NCBI GenBank assembly: GCA_002344965.1
Contig: DDUU01000026.1
Coordinates: 4,682 to 68,681 of the forward strand
Direction: 5' to 3'
DNA: 64,000 nucleotides
DNA from: Candidatus Tepidiaquacellales bacterium UBA2330
GTDB lineage: Bacteria; Bacteroidota; Ignavibacteria; Tepidaquicellales; Tepidaquicellaceae
Positions within the stretch are counted from its first letter, which is position 1. Each line of letters starts with the position of its first letter. Positions 19,227 through 27,450 of the stretch are shown in pieces. The notes below the pieces were generated by a model. That model saw nothing but the letters and a program-made list of their open reading frames with translations, searched no databases and was not told the DNA's origin. Both the position numbers and the translations under genes were made by a program.

Positions 19227-21701
19227 TTATTTTTTAAAAAATATTTTTTTGTTTTTAAAAACAAAAGGGATTCCGTCTTCAACTTTTTCGACCGGAATAA
19301 TTTTCAGTTTGCTTAAAATTTCCTCAGGCACTTCGATCAGATCTTTTTCATTATCTTTCGGAATAAGAACAGTCTTGATACCGCTTCTTACAGCGGCAAG
19401 AAGTTTCTCATTCAGTCCACCGATCGGAAGCACATTACCTCTGAGAGTAATTTCACCTGTCATGGCTACGTCAGGTCTGACGGGATTTTTAGTTATAGCA
19501 GAGATCATTGCCATAATCATTGTGATGCCTGCTGACGGACCGTCTTTCGGGATTGCACCTTCAGGCAAGTGAATATGAATTTCCTTTTCTTTAAAAAAGG
19601 ATTCAGGGATGTTAAATTTTGATGCATTGGACTTAATATAGGAAAATCCTGCCTGCGCGGATTCTTTCATAATGTCGCCGAGTTTTCCGGTTAATATAAA
19701 CTTGTTCGCTCCTTTCATAATATTAACATCCACATGAAGAATATCTCCTCCCATAGAAGTCCAGGCAAGCCCGACTACTGACCCGACATTATCCGAAGTT
19801 TTGTCACCGGCGATTTTTTGCTTATACTTCTGCACACCGAGAAATTTTCTAACATGCTCTTCCGTGATTATGATTTTTTTACCCGGTCCGGATTCACCTT
19901 TTTCCACAATCTCGCGGGTTACTTTTCTGATTACGGATGATATCTCTCTCTCAAGATTTCTCACACCTGCTTCACGCGTATATTCCCTGATAATAAGGAG
20001 AATGATCTGATCAGGTATTTTTAATACGCTGTCGGTAAGTCCGTGCTCCAGTATTTCTTTTGGGATAATATGTTTCTTAGCAATCTGAAGTTTTTCAAAA
20101 TCAAGATAACTTCTCATTTCAATAATCTCCATTCTGTCAAGCAGCGGCAACGGAATATTGTAATAGACATTAGCAGTTGTTATAAAGAGAACATTGGAGA
20201 GATCATAATCGACATCCAGATAATGGTCATTGAAAGTCGAATTTTGTTCAGGATCCAGAACTTCAAGCATCGCGCTTGAAGGATCTCCTCTGAAGTCGCT
20301 GCTCATTTTATCAATTTCATCAATAAGAATTACCGGATTTACGCTGCCCGCTTTTTTCATGGCCTGAATAATTTTTCCGGGCATTGATCCTATATATGTC
20401 CTTCTGTGTCCCCGTATCTCGGCTTCATCCCTTACTCCGCCGACGGAGATCCTTACAAAATTTCTGTTGATGGCGCGGGCAATTGATTTGCCAAGCGAGG
20501 TTTTACCTACACCGGGGGGTCCGACAAAACAAAGTATCTGACCTTTCGGAGATTTTTTTATATTCTTATCATGAAGAAGTTTCAGAACCGCCATAAGCTC
20601 AAGGATTCTGTCCTTTGCTTTTTCAAGTCCGTAATGATCTTCGTCCAGAATTTTTTTCGCATTGATGAGATCGAAATTATCTTCAGTGAATATATTCCAC
20701 GGTACAGAAACCATCCAGTCGAGGAAATTTCTGATAACTGAATGATCCGGAGACATTGAAGGAATTTTCTTAAGTTTATTAAATTCATCCATTGCTTTTT
20801 TGAGAACGGGTTCAGGCATTCCGCTTGCTTCTATCTGTTCGCGGATTTTTATAAGGTCCGGGTCGGATTCCATGCCGTCGCCAAGCTCATCCTGTAAAAT
20901 CCGTATCTGCTCCTGCACAATAAACTTCCTCTGATTTTTCTGCATAGTCTGATAGATCTTAGCGTCAATTTCTTTTTCCACATTGAGCACTTCCATTTCA
21001 GAGCCGAGTATATAAAGAATTTCATAAAACTGTTTATGAATATCACTCATCTCCAGAATCTTCTGCTTTTTACTTACATCTGCGCTGATGGTAGATGCAA
21101 TATAATAAAGCTTTCTGTCAGGTTCCTTTATGTTTTCAAAAGCCACAAGAGTTTCCTGCGGTATTGATCTGTTAGTATTAACGTAATCCGTAAAGAGTTT
21201 TGTCGCCTGACGGATAAGAGCTTCAAGTTCCGTATCTTTTTTGAACGGATTATAAAGAACTTCTACTTCAGCTGAAATATATTTATCGCTTTTATATTTT
21301 TTAACTTTTGCGGTAACCAGACCGTCAACCAGAACTTTGATAAGTCCATTCGGCAGTCTCAGCACCTGAATAATTTTAGCGACTGTACCGGTCTTATTCA
21401 GATTTTCAAAAGTCGGTTCTTCGATTTTTTCATCGAGCTGAGAAACAAGCATTATGAATTTATCTTTTTCAAGAGAGTTGTTGATAGCAGCAATTGTAGA
21501 TTCTCTTCCCGCTAATATAGGAAACATCATATACGGAAAGACAACCATGTCTTTCAGGGGGAGTACGGGAAGCTCGTCTGGGATTGCTACTTTAAGATCC
21601 GGAATATTGGTTTGGTTTTGATAGATTACTTCAGAAGAGTTTTCATCAATATTATCTTCATCATCAAGGAAATTAAAATCATCTTCTTTGCTTTTAGCCA
21701 T
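19227..21701 (-). CDS. lon: ATP-dependent protease Lon
   Basis: An 824-residue LonA. The N-terminal substrate-binding domain starts at ELPVLPLKDMVVFPYM (43-58), a coiled-coil region follows, then the AAA+ module with Walker A GPPGVGKT (394-401) and Walker B DEID (461-464), then the protease domain with catalytic Ser723 (PKDGPSAGIT) and Lys766 (GGLNEKLLA). All key residues are present. It degrades misfolded and regulatory proteins in the cytoplasm. It is first in a minus-strand series lon-dnaX-speB. Confidence 0.97.
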   Translation of the reverse strand: MAKSKEDDFNFLDDEDNIDENSSEVIYQNQTNIPDLKVAIPDELPVLPLKDMVVFPYMMFPILAGRESTIAAINNSLEKDKFIMLVSQLDEKIEEPTFENLNKTGTVAKIIQVLRLPNGLIKVLVDGLVTAKVKKYKSDKYISAEVEVLYNPFKKDTELEALIRQATKLFTDYVNTNRSIPQETLVAFENIKEPDRKLYYIASTISADVSKKQKILEMSDIHKQFYEILYILGSEMEVLNVEKEIDAKIYQTMQKNQRKFIVQEQIRILQDELGDGMESDPDLIKIREQIEASGMPEPVLKKAMDEFNKLKKIPSMSPDHSVIRNFLDWMVSVPWNIFTEDNFDLINAKKILDEDHYGLEKAKDRILELMAVLKLLHDKNIKKSPKGQILCFVGPPGVGKTSLGKSIARAINRNFVRISVGGVRDEAEIRGHRRTYIGSMPGKIIQAMKKAGSVNPVILIDEIDKMSSDFRGDPSSAMLEVLDPEQNSTFNDHYLDVDYDLSNVLFITTANVYYNIPLPLLDRMEIIEMRSYLDFEKLQIAKKHIIPKEILEHGLTDSVLKIPDQIILLIIREYTREAGVRNLEREISSVIRKVTREIVEKGESGPGKKIIITEEHVRKFLGVQKYKQKIAGDKTSDNVGSVVGLAWTSMGGDILHVDVNIMKGANKFILTGKLGDIMKESAQAGFSYIKSNASKFNIPESFFKEKEIHIHLPEGAIPKDGPSAGITMIMAMISAITKNPVRPDVAMTGEITLRGNVLPIGGLNEKLLAAVRSGIKTVLIPKDNEKDLIEVPEEILSKLKIIPVEKVEDGIPFVFKNKKIFFKK

Positions 21702-21916
21702 TATAATTTGTCCGTTTAGAATTTGATTAATATAAAATTAGATTAAAATAGTTTCAATCCTAAACTTAAAGAGTTGAATAATTTATTTTGATGTAATGTT
21801 TGGAAGTCAGAAAACAATTTTAAAGAAAGCAGAATTTTGAGATATTCATGATCATAACCCTAAGCCGGGTCATATCTTTAAATTGTTTTACTAAGCTTAC
21901 TTGAATTATAATTATT

Positions 21917-22163
21917 CACGGAATACAATTCCGTGATACCTATCAAAAAATAAGTAAGTTCACGGAATACAATTCCGTGATACATATCAAAAAATAAGTA
22001 AGTTCACGGAATACAATTCCGTGATACATATCAAAAAATAAGTAACATCACGGAATACAATTCCGTGATACATATCAAAAAATAAGTAACATCACGGAAT
22101 ACAATACCGTGATACACATAAAAAAGCAAGTAACTTCACGGAATACAATTTTGTGCTACACAC
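21917..22163. repeat. Tandem array of six 44-bp units, each with a perfect hairpin
   Basis: Copies start at 21917, 21961, 22005, 22049, 22093 and 22137, exactly 44 bp apart. Each contains CACGGAAT-ACA-ATTCCGTG, a perfect 8-bp stem with a 3-nt loop, then a nearly constant AT-rich linker (ATACATATCAAAAAATAAGTA). Copies 2-4 are almost identical, copy 5 has one stem change, and copy 6 is degenerate. It lies in the 543-nt gap between the divergent lon and T9SS-protein genes; the rest of that gap (21702-21916, 22164-22244) shows no gene. Confidence 0.92.
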
Positions 22164-22244
22164 ACCATATTTTTGCATATTTATCATCAAAGACTTTTCT
22201 TAAAATGCACTGTAATTTTTTAATTAAAAGAAAAGGAATAAGTT

Positions 22245-23876
22245 ATGAAAAAAACCCATTCTCTCGTTTTATTGATCTTTCTTTGTTTTTCAATTCTTTC
22301 ATTTTCTTCTTTGAAGGATCAGCCTAACAAAATAGTTACAGCAGATTCAAATCCGGCTTATTCATTTGCTGTTGATTCGAAACAGCTTGAAGCTAATAAC
22401 ATCAGAACCTGGTTCAGAACAAACGGCTCTATTAACAGAGATCCGGTAACAGGAAATTCAGGATTTGAATGGCCGAAAGGTCAGTCAAAGTTTGCAAGAT
22501 TTGCTTCAGGTCTGTGGCTCGGCGGAGTAGTCGGAGTAGATACACTAATTGCTCTTGCAGAATATGATTACGAATTTCTGCCGGGTTATATTGACGGCAA
22601 CGGAAATCCGCAGGGAAGTAATGATCCGAATTACAGGATTTATAATTTCACTGACGAAGACAGCAGTGATTTCGGTGCATGGAGAAATATCGCTTCTCAG
22701 CAGGGAGCTTATCTTGACAGCCTTGGCAATCCCAACCGGATGGGATCGCAGACAATGTTCTATTGTTACACTGACGGGTATCCACAGGCGCATATAAATA
22801 ATGCAGGCAGCACAGCTCCTTTAAAAGCTCAGATACTTCAGACTAACTGGGCTTACAAAAATTTAAATCTCAGAGATGCCGCATTTACGGAATACAGGAT
22901 CATTAACAGAAGCAATCAGGTATGGAACAATTTTTACATTTCAATCTGGACTGATGATGATCTTGGCACTGCTACTGATGATGCTGTAGGAATAGACACA
23001 CTGGCTGAATACTATCTTGGTTATACATACAATTTTACAGACAATGACACTGAATACGGAGCCGCTCCGCCGGCAGTAGGATTTACAATGTTAAGAGGAC
23101 CTGTTGTTCCAAGCATAGGTGATACGGTGAAATATTACAGCCCGCCGGGATCACAAAACCTGATTGTAAAACCGAACATGAAAGAATTAAAACTTTCATC
23201 TTTCAATACTTACATAAACGGAGATCCGACTACAGGAGATCCTTTAAATTATAAGGAGACTTATAATAACCTTCAGGGATTAAAAAGAAGCGGTGCGCCG
23301 TGGATTAATCCGTTAACTAATGAAGTAACTAAATTCCCGTACAGCGGAGCGCCTGAAATTCAGACAGGATGGATAATGTCATCTGGCAGCGACAGACGTT
23401 TTTTGATGACTATGGGACCTATAAATATGGCACCGGGCGATACGCAGTCTGTGATCTGCGCGCAGGTAATTGCAAGAGGAACAAGTAATCTTAACAGTAT
23501 AACACGTTTGAGACAGCTAGCTCATCAGGTGCATGGTATATATAATAATAATTTTCAGTCAGTTCTTAATGTGAATAATTATTCAGCCGTAATTCCTGAA
23601 AAATTTACGCTGCATCAGAATTATCCGAATCCGTTTAATCCATCTACAAAGATCAGGTTTGATGTTCCTAATAATTCAAACGGTAAACTTACTGATGTGA
23701 AATTAACAGTTTATAATTCACTTGGTAATGAAGTAAAGATTCTTGTGAATGAAAAAATGAACAGCGGAAGTTATGAAACTGAATTCAGAAGTGAAAATCT
23801 TTCAAGCGGAGTTTATTTTTATAAGCTTGAAACCGAAGGATTTGTTCAGACTAAACGAATGGTATTTTTAAAATAA
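22245..23876 (+). CDS. T9SS-sorted secreted protein of unknown function
   Basis: A 543-residue protein with signal peptide (about 1-25). The long middle region (about 45-440) is rich in Asn, Gly and aromatic residues, with motifs such as NNIRTWFRTNGSINRDP, SGLWLGG and EYRIINRSNQVWNN, that I associate only with uncharacterised Ignavibacteria-type surface proteins. Residues about 460-543 are a T9SS type A sorting domain (HQNYPNPFNPSTKIRF, VYNSLGNEV, KRMVFLK). No catalytic motif is seen. A terminator follows. Confidence 0.82.
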   Translation: MKKTHSLVLLIFLCFSILSFSSLKDQPNKIVTADSNPAYSFAVDSKQLEANNIRTWFRTNGSINRDPVTGNSGFEWPKGQSKFARFASGLWLGGVVGVDTLIALAEYDYEFLPGYIDGNGNPQGSNDPNYRIYNFTDEDSSDFGAWRNIASQQGAYLDSLGNPNRMGSQTMFYCYTDGYPQAHINNAGSTAPLKAQILQTNWAYKNLNLRDAAFTEYRIINRSNQVWNNFYISIWTDDDLGTATDDAVGIDTLAEYYLGYTYNFTDNDTEYGAAPPAVGFTMLRGPVVPSIGDTVKYYSPPGSQNLIVKPNMKELKLSSFNTYINGDPTTGDPLNYKETYNNLQGLKRSGAPWINPLTNEVTKFPYSGAPEIQTGWIMSSGSDRRFLMTMGPINMAPGDTQSVICAQVIARGTSNLNSITRLRQLAHQVHGIYNNNFQSVLNVNNYSAVIPEKFTLHQNYPNPFNPSTKIRFDVPNNSNGKLTDVKLTVYNSLGNEVKILVNEKMNSGSYETEFRSENLSSGVYFYKLETEGFVQTKRMVFLK

Positions 23877-23899
23877 TCATTAAACGGATATAACAATAA

Positions 23900-23932
23900 A
23901 AGCCCTGCGGGAAATCTTTCGCAGGGTTTTTT
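23900..23932 (+). terminator. Rho-independent terminator
   Basis: CCCTGCG / CGCAGGG stem (23903-23909 and 23920-23926) followed by six T, 24 nt after the stop at 23876. Confidence 0.85.
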
Positions 23933-24100
23933 ATGTGAAAAATATTAGAATAAATTTTAGTAATTTTATAATTCGAATAGAATTGGATTGGGTGGGGTTG
24001 AATTTGTCCGGCCATTGAAGAGATTAAATTACACTTCTGAATTAATATTTAATAACTAATTTGTATTTTCAATCTTCAATTTCAAAATCAAATCCGGGAA

Positions 24101-24433
24101 ATGAATAATAATTCAGCAATTGACAGAAGCCGATTATTGACTGGAATAATAACGGGAATTGTAATGCTTTTATTAACAGCCGGAATTACATCTCTTGTAA
24201 TATTTATGGTTTCGATATTAGTGTTCGGTTGTCAGCAGATTCCTCCGGATTGGCTTTACTATATTGTTTTTTTCGGAGTGCCGCTGCCGATGATTTTAAC
24301 ATCTGTAATTGTCCCGTATCTTTACATTAAAAGGCAAAAACCTGTTTGGATAATTCTGTCAGCGATTGCGGGATTAATTATAAGCTGTTTTGTTTTTTCT
24401 ATCTGGTTTCTGATTCTCACTCAATACTGCTGA
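24101..24433 (+). CDS. Small hypothetical membrane protein
   Basis: A 110-residue protein with three predicted membrane helices (about 14-40, 48-70 and 80-106) and short charged loops (KRQKP). I recognise no family. It ends 8 nt before the stop of the convergent AI-2E permease gene. Confidence 0.55.
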   Translation: MNNNSAIDRSRLLTGIITGIVMLLLTAGITSLVIFMVSILVFGCQQIPPDWLYYIVFFGVPLPMILTSVIVPYLYIKRQKPVWIILSAIAGLIISCFVFSIWFLILTQYC

Positions 24434-24441
24434 AGAAAAAA

Positions 24442-25524
24442 TTATTTAATTGAAATGCTGTCTTTATCAATTTTTTCACCTTTAAAAAGAGTAAGCATAC
24501 CGAAGGCAATTGCAAGTATCACCGGACCCATAAATATTCCCAGAATACCGAAAAGCTGCAACCCGCCGATAACACTGAAGAATACGAAAAGTTCATTCAT
24601 CTTTGTGCGGTTGTTAATAAGTTTTGGCAAAAGAAAATTATCAACCATTCCTATTATAACTGCAGCATAGACGGATAAAACAATTGCTTTGGAAACTTCT
24701 CCTGAAGCGAACAGAACAATAATTACGGGAACAGTTACAAAGGCAGTACCGCCGGTTGGAATAAGAGAAAAGAGCATTGCCAGTGTACCGAGTAGAATAA
24801 ATGACGGAACTCCAAGAATCCAGAAAATTAAACCCGCTAATATTCCCTGTATTACGGCTACTAACAAAGATCCTCTGAGAGTTGCATTTATAATTTCAGA
24901 AGTTTTGCGGATCAGCTCATTAGCCTGATCATTTTCCATTGGAAGTATTCCCGGAAGATCACTTACAATTTTTTTCCCGTCGCGGAATAAATAATACATG
25001 CTGAAAATTGCAAGGAGAATTCCGACCAGCATTCCCAGAACACCTTCAACCAAATTCAAAGAAGCGGATAACATTACTTCGCTTACCTTTGATACAAGCG
25101 CTTTGATGTCTTCAGGTTTTATAATATTATCAAGATTTACAAATCCGCTGATATAAGTATAAAAATTACCCAGCCAGCTGTGTCTCGGATCATTAATAGT
25201 CTGCTGTATTTCATCCATGGTTATACCCGCGAATCCCGCAAGTTCATTTACAACTGCTGCCGAAACAAAAAACAAAGGTATTATAAAAGTCAGCAGAGAA
25301 ACGGCAATTGTCAGCATCGCGCTTATTACATGCCTGCCGGTTTTTTTCATCAGTTTTTCGTAAACAGGATGAAAAATAATTACGAGTATAGCCGACCATA
25401 ATAAAACGGAAACGAAAGGAGCCAGCATAAGCCAGCAGACATAAAGCATTAGTCCGGTGAAAAACATAAGCAGTATAAACTGCGCGAGCTTTTTTCTTTC
25501 GGTGATGTTAAATCCCTGAGCCAT
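24442..25524 (-). CDS. AI-2E family transporter (PerM/YdiK type)
   Basis: A 360-residue membrane protein. It shows the family layout: two N-terminal helices, a long extracytoplasmic region, then a block of helices with RGSLLVAVIQGILAGLIFWILGVPS and a conserved FSLIPTGGTAFVTVPV loop, ending with GLQLFGILGIFMGPVILA. Family members are described as exporters of AI-2 or Na+/H+ antiporters; the substrate here is unknown. It has a single-gene context. Confidence 0.88.
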   Translation of the reverse strand: MAQGFNITERKKLAQFILLMFFTGLMLYVCWLMLAPFVSVLLWSAILVIIFHPVYEKLMKKTGRHVISAMLTIAVSLLTFIIPLFFVSAAVVNELAGFAGITMDEIQQTINDPRHSWLGNFYTYISGFVNLDNIIKPEDIKALVSKVSEVMLSASLNLVEGVLGMLVGILLAIFSMYYLFRDGKKIVSDLPGILPMENDQANELIRKTSEIINATLRGSLLVAVIQGILAGLIFWILGVPSFILLGTLAMLFSLIPTGGTAFVTVPVIIVLFASGEVSKAIVLSVYAAVIIGMVDNFLLPKLINNRTKMNELFVFFSVIGGLQLFGILGIFMGPVILAIAFGMLTLFKGEKIDKDSISIK

Positions 25525-25925
25525 GTTAAAAGTAGTGGTATAATTGCAGTTGTAAAATACAATAGTCCTTTTAGTTTTAATAGTCTGAAATTATTTCAAT
25601 CTTTTTTACAATAAAATGATCAATAAATTTTTTACCTGTATGATTTTTTATTAAATATTTGACAATTCAGTACGCACATATAACGGATAATTTTAAAAAA
25701 ATATATTTTCAGTGATCCGGAACAGGAATGAAAGCTTGTATTAAAAATGCTACTTTCTGTTAAACCTTAGCCAAAAAGACATTGTCTTTTATATGAATTA
25801 CATTACAGCTATTTATAAAAATACTGAGTCAAAATATCAGGAAACAATTTACATAATGATAGGGAAGCATTTTAAAGTTAAGCGGTATATTCCCTGAAAT
25901 TTTTTAAACTTTTAATGAAAAAATT
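25525..25925. other. Intergenic region, 401 nt, no gene seen
   Basis: AT-rich DNA between divergent AI-2E and DUF6600 genes; it must hold both promoters. The only clear structure is a 17-bp palindrome, AAAAGACA-T-TGTCTTTT, at 25774-25790, about 135 nt before the DUF6600 start, which could be an operator. Confidence 0.4.
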
Positions 25926-27203
25926 ATGACTAAGAAAAATCCTTTAAAATTAATTCTGGCTTTGGTAATTGCAGTGTTAGTTACCTGTTATACAGCAGTT
26001 GCACAGGAATATCCCGGAAGCAGTGAGGATAAAAGTCCTGTATTTATTGACACCATTGAAACCTCGGAAAACCTTCTGGATTCCAATGAAGTCTATAAAA
26101 AACAATTTGAAGAACTCTCTGAAGACGGTGACTGGATTAAAGTTAAAAAGTCAGACTTTATTCGGGATCTGACTGAAGAGACGGGAGAAAATCTCCATTA
26201 TTATTATACAGAAGACGGAGCTTATATATTTGTCTGGCGTCCGCATGGCAGCACATCAGCAGGATGGAATCCATATTATAACGGAAGATGGATTTTTTCA
26301 TATTACGGATGGATATGGCTTTCTAATTATTCATGGGGCTGGGGTCCTTATCATTACGGAAGGTGGTATTTCAGCAGTTTTTACGGATGGATTTGGATGC
26401 CGGGAAATGTATGGGCTCCGAACTGGGTTACATGGCGCGACTGCGGATCTTATTACGGATGGTATCCGACATGCCCGAGAGTTTACTGGAGAGGTCACGG
26501 AAAAAGATGGCACAGAAACAGACTTTATACATACAAAACTCAAAACTGGGTGATTGTTCAAAAGTCAGATTTTACAAAAAGAATCGATGAGAAAACAGTA
26601 GAAGATCCGTCAGATAATATTAATATTTTACAGAATTCAGTTAAGGTTAAAACTTCGCAATATTCTGATGCAAATACAAAGACATTTAAATATTCTGGAC
26701 CTAATGTAAAATCTGTTTCAACTGAATCAAATGAAAAAATCACTCCGAAGAATATAGAAATAAAAAGTCCGGTGACAGTTAAGAATGAAAGAAGCACAAA
26801 AGTAACAGAAAATAATAATGTCAGATCAGCTGATAATGAAAAAAACAATCCTCCATCAGTCAAAAGCGGTGAGGTTAAAAATGATAAAAAACCGGAAATA
26901 AAAATAAGGGACACAAAAGATCAGGATAAAAGGAATTATAATCCGCCAAAAAATCCCGGTACTAAAAATAATCCCCCCGTAAGAAAAGATAAAAATACAA
27001 AAAAAAACATGGACAGAAAAAGTAATAGCAGTCACATTGATAAAATAGAAAGTTATGAAGAAGACAGTAAGAGTGTAAACCAAAAAACAGTTACAGGCAG
27101 CATGAGTAATTCAGGAAGTAACAGCAATACGGAAAGTAATAATGCAGAAGACAATAACGGAAGAACCGAAAAAAATGTAAGTGAAAAATCAGAAAAAGAC
27201 TAA
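25926..27203 (+). CDS. DUF6600-like Trp/Tyr-rich exported protein
   Basis: A 425-residue protein with signal peptide (about 1-26, ending VAQ). Residues about 95-200 have the Trp/Tyr/Gly-rich repeats of the DUF6600 family (YYNGRWIFSYYGWIWLS, GWGPYHYGRWYFSSFYGWIW, NVWAPNWVTWRDC). A Lys/Asn/Glu-rich low-complexity tail covers about 230-425. DUF6600 proteins are abundant in Acidobacteria and Bacteroidota and are sometimes fused to FecR-like domains; their role is unknown. It probably has an envelope location. A terminator follows. Confidence 0.72.
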   Translation: MTKKNPLKLILALVIAVLVTCYTAVAQEYPGSSEDKSPVFIDTIETSENLLDSNEVYKKQFEELSEDGDWIKVKKSDFIRDLTEETGENLHYYYTEDGAYIFVWRPHGSTSAGWNPYYNGRWIFSYYGWIWLSNYSWGWGPYHYGRWYFSSFYGWIWMPGNVWAPNWVTWRDCGSYYGWYPTCPRVYWRGHGKRWHRNRLYTYKTQNWVIVQKSDFTKRIDEKTVEDPSDNINILQNSVKVKTSQYSDANTKTFKYSGPNVKSVSTESNEKITPKNIEIKSPVTVKNERSTKVTENNNVRSADNEKNNPPSVKSGEVKNDKKPEIKIRDTKDQDKRNYNPPKNPGTKNNPPVRKDKNTKKNMDRKSNSSHIDKIESYEEDSKSVNQKTVTGSMSNSGSNSNTESNNAEDNNGRTEKNVSEKSEKD

Positions 27204-27244
27204 AAGGTTTATACTAAGTAATGTTTTTATTGTTAAAGTTAGAT

Positions 27245-27278
27245 AAAGCCGGAATTTAAAATATTCCGGCTTTTTTTT
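27245..27278 (+). terminator. Rho-independent terminator
   Basis: An 11-bp stem AAAGCCGGAAT / ATTCCGGCTTT (27245-27255 and 27263-27273) with T-run, 42 nt after the DUF6600 gene. Confidence 0.85.
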
Positions 27279-27450
27279 ATTATAAAAAATTAGTAGAAAT
27301 GAACTTTGAATAAACTGTAAACTGTTATTGCTGATGTCCCGATTATTTTAACGCACAGTTCAAATTTATAAACGGTAATTTTTAAAGTATTAACAGTATC
27401 ATCTGAAATAAATCTGTCCTTATTCTGTATATAACATTTTTTTAATTGTC

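Noticed and set aside
21917..22163. 44-bp array as a CRISPR array
   Set aside because: The sequences between the palindromes are nearly the same in every copy, so there are no spacers, and no cas gene is nearby.
22109..22327. 72-residue frame covering the end of the tandem array
   Set aside because: It begins inside the repeats and overlaps the better-supported T9SS gene in another frame.
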